From: Atopobiaceae bacterium
GTDB lineage: Bacteria > Actinomycetota > Coriobacteriia > Coriobacteriales > Atopobiaceae
DNA: 19,260 nucleotides
Assembly: GCA_015258485.1 (NCBI GenBank)
Contig: JABZIF010000008.1
Location: 1 to 19,260 of the forward strand
Reading direction: 5' to 3'
Below are positions 5,888-16,237 of the stretch, in pieces; position 1 is the stretch's first letter; the number at the start of each line of letters is the position of its first letter. Under the pieces are notes generated by a model. It searched no databases, was not told the origin of the DNA, and saw only the letters and a list, made by a program, of their open reading frames with translations. The position numbers and the translations under genes are program-made.

Positions 5888-8800
5888 ATGCCGTATGCAC
5901 TTTTAACAGAGCTTATAAGAACTATCAAAGAGTCTTTTGCCAGATTTCTTGCAATAGTGGGAATTGTAGCGCTTGGATGCGGCTTTTATGCCGGCTTAAA
6001 GATGACAAGTCCGGATATGCAGGAAGCTGCTCATGCGTTTTATACGTCACAAAATTTATATGATATACGTGTTATTTCAACCCTTGGATTAAGTCAAAAA
6101 GAAGTAGATACCCTTGCTCAAATTAAAGGCGTTGGGTCAGTTATGCCGTCTCGAACTGTTGATGTAATGGCAACATTTGGTTCTTCTCAGTCGGCTGCTC
6201 GAGTGAGTTCGCTTATTTCGAATCAGCTTAATCAACCACATATTGTTGAAGGAAGATTGCCTGAGGGTCCAAATGAATGCGTAGTTAGTGCTGATCCAAA
6301 AAAGCGAGAAGGTATGACTTTAGGTCAGCAGATTGAACTTCCAGATACATCAAGTGGTGTGCATTTTCATGGTGGGAACTACACCGTTGTAGGTTTTGTA
6401 AATGCACCTGTATATCCTTATGTGAGCAATTTTGGTAATACTTCGTTGGGAAACGGTATTGTTCAGCAATACGTTTATGTATCCGAACAGGCATTTGATA
6501 GTGATGACCCTTATACAGAGGTATATCTTACGGTACAGAGTGCAAAGCAGTATACCAGCGGATCATCAGAATATCAGGTTCAAGTTGATAAGATTGTTCA
6601 AGCTATTCAGGATATGCAGCCCTCTTTAGCGTCAATGCGCTTACAAGAATTGAAAGAGGATGCTCAAAAAAAGATAGACGATATGCGTCAAAAATATGAG
6701 GATGCAAAGACAGAAGCACAAAGCCAACTTGATGATGCGCAACAAAAATTAGTTGAAGCAGATCAGCAAATTGCTGAGAATAGTAAGAAAATCGAAGAGG
6801 GAGAAAAGGACTATAGAGCAGGAAGCCAAAGGCTTGCCGCCTCACAGGAACTTGCAGAACAGCAATTTATACAGGCTGAATCGCAGATAGCGTCTTCAGA
6901 AGTGCAGATTTCACAGGGACTTGCAGAGCTTAATGCAAGAGAGACTCAGTACGAATCGGGCCTTGCGGCGCTTACATCTGCTCAAACTGCATTTACTCAG
7001 CAAAAGACACAATTTGAAAACACGCATGATACGTATATATCGTCACTTGCTGCTCAGGGAATTGTAGTACATACGTTAGAGGAAGCACAGCAACAATTGC
7101 AGGCACTTGGGCAACCTACTTCGCAAGTAGATGCACTTCTTGCCACACAGGCACAACTAGTTGCTACTGAGTCTCAGTTAATATCTGAGGAACAGACGCT
7201 TAGCTCTGCTCGGATACAACTTGATCAACGTAGAGCACAACTTCAGGCGGCACAAGATCAGGTGACTCAAACAAAAGTCACTCTCATTCAGGCAAGAAAT
7301 TCTTCAGCAGAACAGTTAAGCACAGCTCAAGAGAAGCTTGCAAAATCGCTTACACAGTTGCAAGAAGGTCAAAGAGCTCTTACAGTGGCTCGTGAACAGA
7401 GTAATGAGGGTAGAAAGAGTTTCGAGCAAAAACAAACAGAGGTTCAAGAGCAGCTTGCAGAGGGTCAGCAGCAAATCGATCAAGCCCAAAAGACAGTAGA
7501 CTCCTTATCGGAACCAAACATTTTTGTACTTGATCGAACAAAAGAAGCTGGTATTGCAGCGTATCAAGCGGACCTTGAGCGCATAGGTGCTATTGCAAAT
7601 GTATTTCCATTAATGTTTTTCTTAGTAGCCGCACTCGTTTCATTAACCAGTATGACAAGGATGGTCTCTGAAGAGCGTACGCTTATTGGAATGCATAAAG
7701 CGCTAGGCTATTCGGTTGTGCAGATTTCTATTAAGTACCTTTTATATGCCGGTACTGCATCGCTTTTGGGGACAGTGATTGGTGTTGCGCTTCTTGGCCA
7801 AATACTTCCAGCTGTTATTCTCTCTGCGTATGGGTCGATTTATACCATTCCTAATCCTGGAATGCCTTATTCGATTCATTGGGATAGTGCTCTGCTTGCG
7901 GGATTTTCTGGAATAAGTATTACCCTTATTGTCACTTTTATTGCTGTTCTTTCGTCTTTGCGAGAAGAACCATCAAGTTTGATGCTTCCTAAAGCTCCTC
8001 GTGCAGGTACTAAAATTTTGCTCGAACATGTAAATTTTATCTGGTTACGACTTTCTTTCTCGTGGAAAGTGACCATGAGAAATTTGTTCCGTTATAAGCG
8101 TCGTTTGATAATGACAGTAGTGGGAATTGCTGGTTGTACGGCTCTTATCTTAGTTGCGTATGGCCTTCAAAATTCTATTTGGGATGTTATTGATAAGCAG
8201 TGGCCAAATTTATCTCATTACGATTATATTGTAGGAATGAAGTCCGATATCACAGCACAAGAAACTTCTGAGATTACGCATGAGTTTGATACAGCTGGGG
8301 CTGAGCAAAGACATGTTATAAAGCAAGAGAATGCTCTACTTGCTTCAGCTACCTGTTCTCCGAGTTCTGAAACAAGAACAACTCTTATAACGGCACCTTC
8401 TCTACAAGATGTTTCTGCTGTTTTTACCCTTCAGAACCGTTTGACAGGTAAGCCAATAGATTTTTCAGATGATTCTGTAGTAATAACAGAAAAATTAGCA
8501 AAAATTTTAGGCGTACAAGTTGGTGATACTGTTCAGATATATGAGCAAGACCAAATTGGAAATGCAACGGGTGAGGCAAAAGAACTTGTTATCTCGGATA
8601 TTAGCGAGAATTACGTAGGTGCCTTTCTCTATATAGGTTCTCATGCTTGGGAATCTTTAGGGGAGCGAGCACAAGCGTCGTGTGCCTGGTATGCAAGGCT
8701 TCCTGATAACCAACAAATTAGAAAAGAATTTAGTGAGAAAATAATTAAGCAATCAGGTGTTTCTGTAGTTGAGGATATTAATGAGGTTATTCACACCTAT

Positions 8801-9220
8801 AAAGAATCGCTTAAAGTTGTTAACAGGGTAGTGATAATTCTTATTGTTGCCGCAGCACTTCTCGCTTTTATTGTTTTATACAACCTTACCAATATTAATA
8901 TTGAAGAGCGTATTAGAGAGATTGCAAGTCTTAAGGTACTTGGTTTTACTCGTCATGAAGTTGATGCGTATGTGTTTAGAGAAATTGCATTACTTGTAAT
9001 TTTTGGGGCACTTTTAGGACTGGTTCTTGGCACGTATCTTGCGGGATTTGTTATCCAAACAGCGGAGATTAATTTTGTAATGTTTGGGAGGACTATTCAT
9101 ACGGAGAGTTACTTTTATGCGTTTGGGCTTACGCTGGTTTTCTCGTTATTAGTGTATGTTGCTATGAGACCAAAACTTAAACGTATTGATATGGTGGAAA
9201 GTCTTAAAGGTGTGGAATAG
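5888..9220 (+). CDS. FtsX-like ABC permease with long extracellular coiled coil
   Basis: This is a 1110-residue protein. ATG 5888 is chosen: an in-frame TTG at 5873 lies inside the ATPase gene, and the ATG is 4 bases after its stop. The order is a first helix (18-37), a MacB-like outer domain (40-235), a Gln/Ala-rich coiled coil (about 245-540), three helices with the FtsX motif (569-690, including MVSEERTLIGMHKALGYS), a further helix (739-760), a second outer domain (about 765-970) and three final helices including EERIREIASLKVLGFTRHEV. This duplicated FtsX layout makes the protein work with the ATPase upstream, probably as a homodimer. Proteins of this size and layout occur in Firmicutes and Actinobacteria as undefined export or envelope systems. 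The coil could reach through the cell wall. No frameshift is seen. Confidence 0.92.
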   Translation: MPYALLTELIRTIKESFARFLAIVGIVALGCGFYAGLKMTSPDMQEAAHAFYTSQNLYDIRVISTLGLSQKEVDTLAQIKGVGSVMPSRTVDVMATFGSSQSAARVSSLISNQLNQPHIVEGRLPEGPNECVVSADPKKREGMTLGQQIELPDTSSGVHFHGGNYTVVGFVNAPVYPYVSNFGNTSLGNGIVQQYVYVSEQAFDSDDPYTEVYLTVQSAKQYTSGSSEYQVQVDKIVQAIQDMQPSLASMRLQELKEDAQKKIDDMRQKYEDAKTEAQSQLDDAQQKLVEADQQIAENSKKIEEGEKDYRAGSQRLAASQELAEQQFIQAESQIASSEVQISQGLAELNARETQYESGLAALTSAQTAFTQQKTQFENTHDTYISSLAAQGIVVHTLEEAQQQLQALGQPTSQVDALLATQAQLVATESQLISEEQTLSSARIQLDQRRAQLQAAQDQVTQTKVTLIQARNSSAEQLSTAQEKLAKSLTQLQEGQRALTVAREQSNEGRKSFEQKQTEVQEQLAEGQQQIDQAQKTVDSLSEPNIFVLDRTKEAGIAAYQADLERIGAIANVFPLMFFLVAALVSLTSMTRMVSEERTLIGMHKALGYSVVQISIKYLLYAGTASLLGTVIGVALLGQILPAVILSAYGSIYTIPNPGMPYSIHWDSALLAGFSGISITLIVTFIAVLSSLREEPSSLMLPKAPRAGTKILLEHVNFIWLRLSFSWKVTMRNLFRYKRRLIMTVVGIAGCTALILVAYGLQNSIWDVIDKQWPNLSHYDYIVGMKSDITAQETSEITHEFDTAGAEQRHVIKQENALLASATCSPSSETRTTLITAPSLQDVSAVFTLQNRLTGKPIDFSDDSVVITEKLAKILGVQVGDTVQIYEQDQIGNATGEAKELVISDISENYVGAFLYIGSHAWESLGERAQASCAWYARLPDNQQIRKEFSEKIIKQSGVSVVEDINEVIHTYKESLKVVNRVVIILIVAAALLAFIVLYNLTNINIEERIREIASLKVLGFTRHEVDAYVFREIALLVIFGALLGLVLGTYLAGFVIQTAEINFVMFGRTIHTESYFYAFGLTLVFSLLVYVAMRPKLKRIDMVESLKGVE

Positions 9221-9298
9221 GTGCATAGTTGTCCCAGCACGTAATACATAATTTAGATAAGATATAAATTAGCCAAAATCATATGTTAAGGAGTTGCT

Positions 9299-12200
9299 AT
9301 GCCTAAGGTTTCTCTTGTCATTCCTGCATACAACATTGAATCTTATATTGCTCGTTGTATAAAAAGCGTTCAGGCTCAAACATTTACAGATTTTGAGGCA
9401 ATTGTGGTAGATGATGCATCTACAGACACAACGTATGAGCGTCTTGTTACCGTGATTGGTGATGACAAGCGATTCAAAATTGTTCAGCATCAAACCAACC
9501 AGGGTCTTCATGTAACGCGTAAAACTGGCGCTTCTGCTACCACTGGTGAATGGGTATTTTGTCTTGATGGTGACGATGAGATTGCGCCAGATTTTCTTGA
9601 GCAAGTTGTGGCTCGTGTTGAACAAAAGCCTGTTGATATGCTTCATGTGGGTATTACCGTAATTCCAGAAAATGGTGTAACTGAGGAAGCTGCAGCAGGT
9701 TTTGCATCATTTATTAATAACGAATCAGCGTATTTTGAAGGTGATGATACGCTGCTTTCTATCTTTGATGAGAGTCACGGGCAAAAACTTGATTGGCGAG
9801 CAACGCAACGTTTATATCGTGGAGATGTATTCCGTAGCGCATTCAATAAAATGACAACAAGTCGTCTAGAACGTGCAGAAGATGCATATGAAGTGTTTGT
9901 ACTTGCGGATGAGGCTCAAACTGCCGAGGGTTTTGAATCTTGTAGAGGACTCTTATATCACTATGGTATTGGTATAACAGGAGCTTCTCGCATCTCAATT
10001 GATCAGTTTGTACAGTTCTGTTATCAGTTTATGGATAACATTGATCAAACCGAGATATATTGCAATCAAAATCCTTCAGACGTACGTTATAGTGCGCTTG
10101 AAGGAATGAAAAACAAGCTGGTAGAGCTTTTGATTGCTGACTGGAAAGAAAGAATTTCTGCAGAAGATCAAGAATTGGCACTTGAACCTTTTGCAGCTTT
10201 ATATGGTCCTGCATCTACAGCTAGAGAATTGTATCGTTTTGTGCGTGACGGCGCCTATTCATATATTGCCAACGGCAAAGAGCTTGACGAGAAAAGCGAG
10301 GTATACCGCTTTTCTCGCTATGCAAAAAAATACAGTGGAATGATGTGCCAGGATGAGGGAAAAGCATTTGAGCGTGCTCTTTGCATGAAGCGTATTGCTG
10401 ATGAACATATGGAATATTTAGAAAGAAAACACATGGAATCAATGTATGCAGAACAGCCTATTCGTATCTTTATCACTTCTCATAAGGATGTAGATGTTCC
10501 AGAGAGTAAGTATTTACAACCTATGCAGGTCGGTCCTGGACAGAAGACCAATCGTTTTAGCAATATGCTTCACGATGATGAGGGCGACAATATTACTGAG
10601 AAAAATCCTATGTATTGTGAGATGACAACACAGTACTGGGCATGGAAAAATGTTAAAGATGCAAAATATGTGGGATTCGCACACTATCGTCGTTACTTTA
10701 ATTTTACTGATACTATCTATCCAGAAAATCCCTTTGGCGAGGTCATGGATGATTTTATTGATGCTGATGCAATACAAAAGTATGGTCTTGATGACCAGAG
10801 TATTGCTCAATGCATTGAAGGGTACGACCTCATAACTACGGGAATAAAAAATATTTGTGAATTTCCCGGTGGTCTTAATACGCCGCTTGAACAATATCAT
10901 GCAGCGCCACTTCTACATGCAAAAGATATTGATACTATGGCAGCTCTTGTAGTCGAGCGTCATCCAGAATATGCCGAAGATGTTAGTGCATTTTTAAATG
11001 GACATGAACAGTGTTTCTGCAATATGTATATTATGCGTAAGGATATTTTTGACGCTTATGCATCTTGGGTATTCCCACTCATTGATGAGTGGACAGCACG
11101 TACCGATATGTCTACGTATAGTAAGGAAGCTTTCAGAACACCAGGACATCTAACAGAGCGCCTGTTTAATATTTGGCGCAGACACATGCTACGCACTGAA
11201 GGTAAAAATTGGAAAGTTAAAGAACTGCAGTGCATTCATTTTACTACTCCGGAGTCTCGTCAAAAGTTCACGCCACTTTTTGAAGAAAAAAATGAGATTT
11301 CAAGTCAGAGTGTTGTACCTGTAGTTTTTGCAGCAGACAATAATTATGTACCAATTTTGACCTGCGCTATTAGATCTATGTTACAAAATGCAGATTCAAC
11401 GAGGTATTACGACGTCGTAGTTCTAAATACTAATATCGGTGGAGCAAAACAAGAATTACTCAAATCATATTTCTCGTCATATAAAAATGCACGTATTACC
11501 TTTTATAACGTGTGGCGCATGATTAAAGACTACAAACTTGATACCAATAATGCACATATTAGTGTTGAAACGTATTTCCGTTTTTTGGCACAAGATATTT
11601 TGTCTGCGTACGATAAGGTTGTGTATCTTGACTCAGACCTTGTGGTAAATGGTAATGTCGCTGAGCTCTTTGACGTAAAGATGGGTAATAATTTACTTGC
11701 TGCAACATTGGATATTGATTATCTTGCTAATCTTAATGTTCGTGGCGGAGATCGCATGAAGTATAGCCTGGATGTTCTGGATCTAAAGAACCCGTACGCA
11801 TACTTCCAGGCAGGCGTAATGGTATTTAATACACGTGAGCTGCGTCGTTATCACAGTGTTGAAGAGTGGCTTCGTATTGCTTCTAATCCAATATTTATTT
11901 ATAACGATCAAGATATTTTGAATAGCGAGTGTCAGGGACGTGTAGTATACCTTCCATCTGAGTGGAATGTCACGCATAACATTTTTGGGCGTGCCGACAA
12001 ACTCTATCCGCAGGCACCTAACAGTGTCTTTGATGATTATCAGGCTGCTCGTCATGCTCCGAAGATTGTTCACTTTGCTGGTGCCATTAAACCATGGCAA
12101 AATGCTAGCTGCGATATGGCTTCATATTTTTGGCAGTATGCACGTAATACACCATTTTATGAGGTAATTATTCAGGATATGGTTCCGGATGCAAGGAATG

Positions 12201-12343
12201 ATTCTGATATTACAGAGTTCCATGAGCGTGTATTGTCAGATTCAAGTCCACTTCGTAAGATTATTGATCCTATCGCACCATATGGTAGTGCAAGGCGAGA
12301 AGCCCTTAAAGCTTTGGGAAGAACGCTGAGAGGTCGTAAGTAG
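9299..12343 (+). CDS. Trifunctional glycosyltransferase: GT2 + DUF4422 + GT8
   Basis: This 1014-residue protein begins at ATG 9299, 5-6 bases after AAGGAG. The GT2 domain (1-230) opens MPKVSLVIPAYNIESYIARC, with VVDDASTD (36-43) and the metal/sugar motif CLDGDDE (88-94). A helical linker follows (235-385). A DUF4422 domain covers about 388-650 (IFITSHKD, VGFAHYRRYF at 458-467, LITTG, EQYHAAPLLHAKD, NMYIMRKDIFDAY). A GT8 domain (672-950) carries YLDSDLVV (DxD at 778-780), YNDQDILN (868-875) and HFAGAIKPW (925-933). All catalytic motifs are intact. Such proteins probably build a surface polysaccharide or glycosylate proteins; the domains may add successive sugars. No signal peptide is present and the C-terminus is basic, so it may act at the inner membrane face. 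No wzx/wzy or other glycan genes are nearby. Confidence 0.92.
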   Translation: MPKVSLVIPAYNIESYIARCIKSVQAQTFTDFEAIVVDDASTDTTYERLVTVIGDDKRFKIVQHQTNQGLHVTRKTGASATTGEWVFCLDGDDEIAPDFLEQVVARVEQKPVDMLHVGITVIPENGVTEEAAAGFASFINNESAYFEGDDTLLSIFDESHGQKLDWRATQRLYRGDVFRSAFNKMTTSRLERAEDAYEVFVLADEAQTAEGFESCRGLLYHYGIGITGASRISIDQFVQFCYQFMDNIDQTEIYCNQNPSDVRYSALEGMKNKLVELLIADWKERISAEDQELALEPFAALYGPASTARELYRFVRDGAYSYIANGKELDEKSEVYRFSRYAKKYSGMMCQDEGKAFERALCMKRIADEHMEYLERKHMESMYAEQPIRIFITSHKDVDVPESKYLQPMQVGPGQKTNRFSNMLHDDEGDNITEKNPMYCEMTTQYWAWKNVKDAKYVGFAHYRRYFNFTDTIYPENPFGEVMDDFIDADAIQKYGLDDQSIAQCIEGYDLITTGIKNICEFPGGLNTPLEQYHAAPLLHAKDIDTMAALVVERHPEYAEDVSAFLNGHEQCFCNMYIMRKDIFDAYASWVFPLIDEWTARTDMSTYSKEAFRTPGHLTERLFNIWRRHMLRTEGKNWKVKELQCIHFTTPESRQKFTPLFEEKNEISSQSVVPVVFAADNNYVPILTCAIRSMLQNADSTRYYDVVVLNTNIGGAKQELLKSYFSSYKNARITFYNVWRMIKDYKLDTNNAHISVETYFRFLAQDILSAYDKVVYLDSDLVVNGNVAELFDVKMGNNLLAATLDIDYLANLNVRGGDRMKYSLDVLDLKNPYAYFQAGVMVFNTRELRRYHSVEEWLRIASNPIFIYNDQDILNSECQGRVVYLPSEWNVTHNIFGRADKLYPQAPNSVFDDYQAARHAPKIVHFAGAIKPWQNASCDMASYFWQYARNTPFYEVIIQDMVPDARNDSDITEFHERVLSDSSPLRKIIDPIAPYGSARREALKALGRTLRGRK

Positions 12344-12349
12344 TTATGA

Positions 12350-14515
<2,166 letters not shown>

Positions 14516-14553
14516 TTTAACACCTAAAGAAAGTATTTAGAGAAAGGAAATAA

Positions 14554-14922
14554 ATGAATAAAAAAGATATCCTTGTGCTTTGTTATTCTCGCTGTTCTAC
14601 TTGCAAGAAAGCTCTTAGGTGGCTTGATGACCACGGTATTTCTTATACGCTCCGAGACATCAAAGAAGAACATCCTAACGTGCAAGAGCTTACCGAGTGG
14701 TACAAGAAGAGTAAACTTCCCCTAAGGAGATTCTTTAATACATCAGGCATGGTATATCGCAAGAATAACGTCAAGGCTCAACTTGATGCGGGTATGAGTG
14801 ACGCAGATGCTCTAGCACTTCTTTCTACCGATGGTATGCTTGTCAAGCGTCCTCTTGTGGTAACTCACAACACCGTACTTGTAGGATTTAAAGAGGCCGA
14901 GTGGGAAGAAAAGCTTCTGTAG
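14554..14922 (+). CDS. ArsC/Spx-family thioredoxin-fold protein
   Basis: This 122-residue protein carries a CxxC active site (C14-S-T-C17) in LVLCYSRCSTCKKALRWLDDHG, near the end of the first strand, and KRPLVV near residue 97, the cis-proline segment of the ArsC/Spx/MgsR fold. Family members are glutaredoxin-linked arsenate reductases or redox-sensing regulators that bind RNA polymerase. Length and the CxxC fit both, and the Spx RNA-polymerase contact residues cannot be judged by eye. No ars genes are nearby. AAAGGA lies 5 bases before the ATG. It is downstream of ligA with no terminator between, and a hairpin follows its stop. The annotation 'arsenate reductase family protein' is safe; true arsenate reduction is doubtful. 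Confidence 0.9.
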   Translation: MNKKDILVLCYSRCSTCKKALRWLDDHGISYTLRDIKEEHPNVQELTEWYKKSKLPLRRFFNTSGMVYRKNNVKAQLDAGMSDADALALLSTDGMLVKRPLVVTHNTVLVGFKEAEWEEKLL

Positions 14923-14972
14923 TGTTCGGCTTGTGCCCTAGTACATTTCATAGAGTTTAATATGATAAAGAT

Positions 14973-15010
14973 AAGGTGCAACCTAGCTTATAAGGTTGCA
15001 CCTTTTGTTT
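14973..15010 (+). terminator. Rho-independent terminator after the ArsC-like gene
   Basis: An 11-base stem, AAGGTGCAACC (14973-14983) with GGTTGCACCTT (14994-15004), has a 10-base loop and is followed by TTGTTT. It lies between convergent genes: the minus-strand phospholipase gene ends inside the T-rich tail, at 15009. Read on the minus strand the tail is weaker (TATCTTTATC), so it may act only partly in that direction. Confidence 0.88.
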
Positions 15011-15974
15011 AATCCTCGTCGTCAACCATCTCAGTAACGGGTTTACCCAGATAGTTGATACCGTTGATCAGCTCTTCGAGGGTTATTCTCTGACCTAAAA
15101 TAGTTGCCTCGATAAGCTTTTGATAGTATTTATGCGCTTCGTCCATCAAGTCTAAGATACTTTCAGTTTTTATTTCACCTGTAGTCGGTTCTTTCCAAGG
15201 GAGATGATTTAAGTTAGCGGTAGGGAAGTCCTCTGTTGTTATTACTCGATGCGCCATTGCGGCAACATAAGAATTGCTTGAGGGGCGCATTAATTTTTCG
15301 GTTTTATATAAAACATCTGGAAGTTTAGTAGTGTACTTTGGATCAGTTCGTTCAATGGTGTGATAAATTCTAGCGTAATCTGCTAGAGCTTTTTCATATT
15401 CTCCTACACCAATATTGAGATTAAAAATCTGTAAGGCCACCTGTGAGAAAAGTGCACCACCAACACGTTTGGTTGTTTCGTTGGCTTCGAGTACTGCTGC
15501 CGGAGGGAACGTTTCTACGGTAGTTTTGCGCATATGCCAGAGTAGATAGGAGTCAAGGTCAGTTTCAATAATAGGATGTAGTTCTCTGTACGCTTTTTTA
15601 AGGGATGTATCCACCTCAACAAGTGCATTTTGCTGTGAGTACACAAAAGGATGCACAATACGGTCAAGCGCATAGTGTGAGAGTAATCCTAATGCAAAAG
15701 CTCTACCTTCTGACATGTTGTTTTGTGGGAGTTTGGAAACACCATCTCTAATAGCTAAAAATGAGTCAACAATATGTCCCGCATGCATGCGTCGATGAAG
15801 TCTATTACAGCTGAGAGAACGATTTGGCCAGGTAAGATGACGGGCAAGGAATGGATCAGGCCCTTGGTTGCCCAAGAGGAATGCATTAAGTTCAGCTTCA
15901 CTTGTCATAAGGTCTTGTGGTAAATCGTTGACCACTTCTGCGCCAAACAGATAGTGGGTAATTAAAGCAGGCAT
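15009..15974 (-). CDS. Zinc-dependent phospholipase C family protein
   Basis: This 321-residue protein starts at an ATG (15974) with GGGAG 4 bases upstream. The N-terminus MPALITHYLFG and the ligand-type motifs LGNQGPDPF (34-42, D40), LGLLSHYALDRIVHPFV (95-111: H100, D104, H108) and HPIIETDLD (133-141: the HxxxE pair H133 and E137) match the PF00882 zinc phospholipase C/S1-P1 nuclease-like fold, which carries three metal ions. Clostridial alpha-toxin is the best-known member. This protein lacks a signal peptide, so it is probably cytoplasmic and not a secreted toxin; its substrate is unknown. It is transcribed alone, divergent from the binding-protein gene and convergent with the ArsC-like gene. 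A GTAGCC/GGCTAC hairpin (16001-16018) lies in its presumed leader. Confidence 0.88.
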   Translation of the reverse strand: MPALITHYLFGAEVVNDLPQDLMTSEAELNAFLLGNQGPDPFLARHLTWPNRSLSCNRLHRRMHAGHIVDSFLAIRDGVSKLPQNNMSEGRAFALGLLSHYALDRIVHPFVYSQQNALVEVDTSLKKAYRELHPIIETDLDSYLLWHMRKTTVETFPPAAVLEANETTKRVGGALFSQVALQIFNLNIGVGEYEKALADYARIYHTIERTDPKYTTKLPDVLYKTEKLMRPSSNSYVAAMAHRVITTEDFPTANLNHLPWKEPTTGEIKTESILDLMDEAHKYYQKLIEATILGQRITLEELINGINYLGKPVTEMVDDED

Positions 15975-16075
15975 AATACTCCCGTGTTTTATCCATATAG
16001 GTAGCCATAAGAGGCTACGGTAGAGTAGTATTTTTTCTTTATGTTACACGAAATAGGTAGGTCAGGAACTCTCAG

Positions 16076-16195
16076 ATGAGCTTGTTTGAAATTTTAATGT
16101 TTGGCGTTGCACTTGCAACAGATGTATTTTCAGCCAACATTTTAATATTTACATATGTGATAAAAATAATTGGCCTCAAGGCTTTTTTTGGATAA
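16076..16195 (+). pseudogene. Truncated mntP-like remnant (39 codons)
   Basis: A short frame from ATG 16076 (AGGA about 9 bases upstream) to TAA 16193-16195 encodes MSLFEILMFGVALATDVFSA followed by 19 unrelated hydrophobic residues. The first 20 residues match the opening of the manganese exporter MntP (typically MSxxELxLxxVALSMDAFAVS), including the aspartate at position 16 in the SMDAF segment. The CKG-containing continuation and the other five helices of MntP are missing. It is best read as the stump left after deletion of mntP. A real small membrane protein cannot be excluded. The promoter of the downstream binding-protein gene overlaps its end. Confidence 0.45.
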
Positions 16196-16198
16196 AAT
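16170..16198 (+). promoter_or_regulatory. Promoter for the anchored binding-protein gene
   Basis: TTGGCC (16170-16175) and TAAAAT (16193-16198) are separated by exactly 17 bases. They match the sigma-70 consensus at four and five of six positions. Transcription would start near 16205, giving a leader of about 33 bases with AAGGAGG at 16227-16233. This is a good candidate, but judged by eye only. Confidence 0.5.
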
Positions 16199-16237
16199 CT
16201 GTTTGACCTTTAGTTCTATAAGTAAAAAGGAGGCAGT

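Noticed and set aside
9221..9240. GTGC...GCAC inverted repeat after the permease gene, as a terminator
   Set aside because: The stem is only four bases with a 12-base loop, and no T-tract follows.
9269..9646. 125-codon minus-strand frame over the start of the glycosyltransferase
   Set aside because: It is antisense to the conserved GT2 motifs. Its Cys/Ser/Asn-rich composition is typical of a shadow frame.
10514..10900. 128-codon minus-strand frame inside the glycosyltransferase
   Set aside because: It covers the DUF4422 region in antisense and has no recognisable domain or start signal.
15975..16075. Manganese (yybP-ykoY) riboswitch upstream of the mntP-like remnant
   Set aside because: The conserved loop sequences of that riboswitch were not found. 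Only a simple six-base hairpin is present.
16172..16189. GCC-TCAA-GGC followed by seven T residues, as a terminator of the mntP-like remnant
   Set aside because: The stem is only 3-4 bases. The same bases fit better as the -35 and spacer of the downstream promoter.
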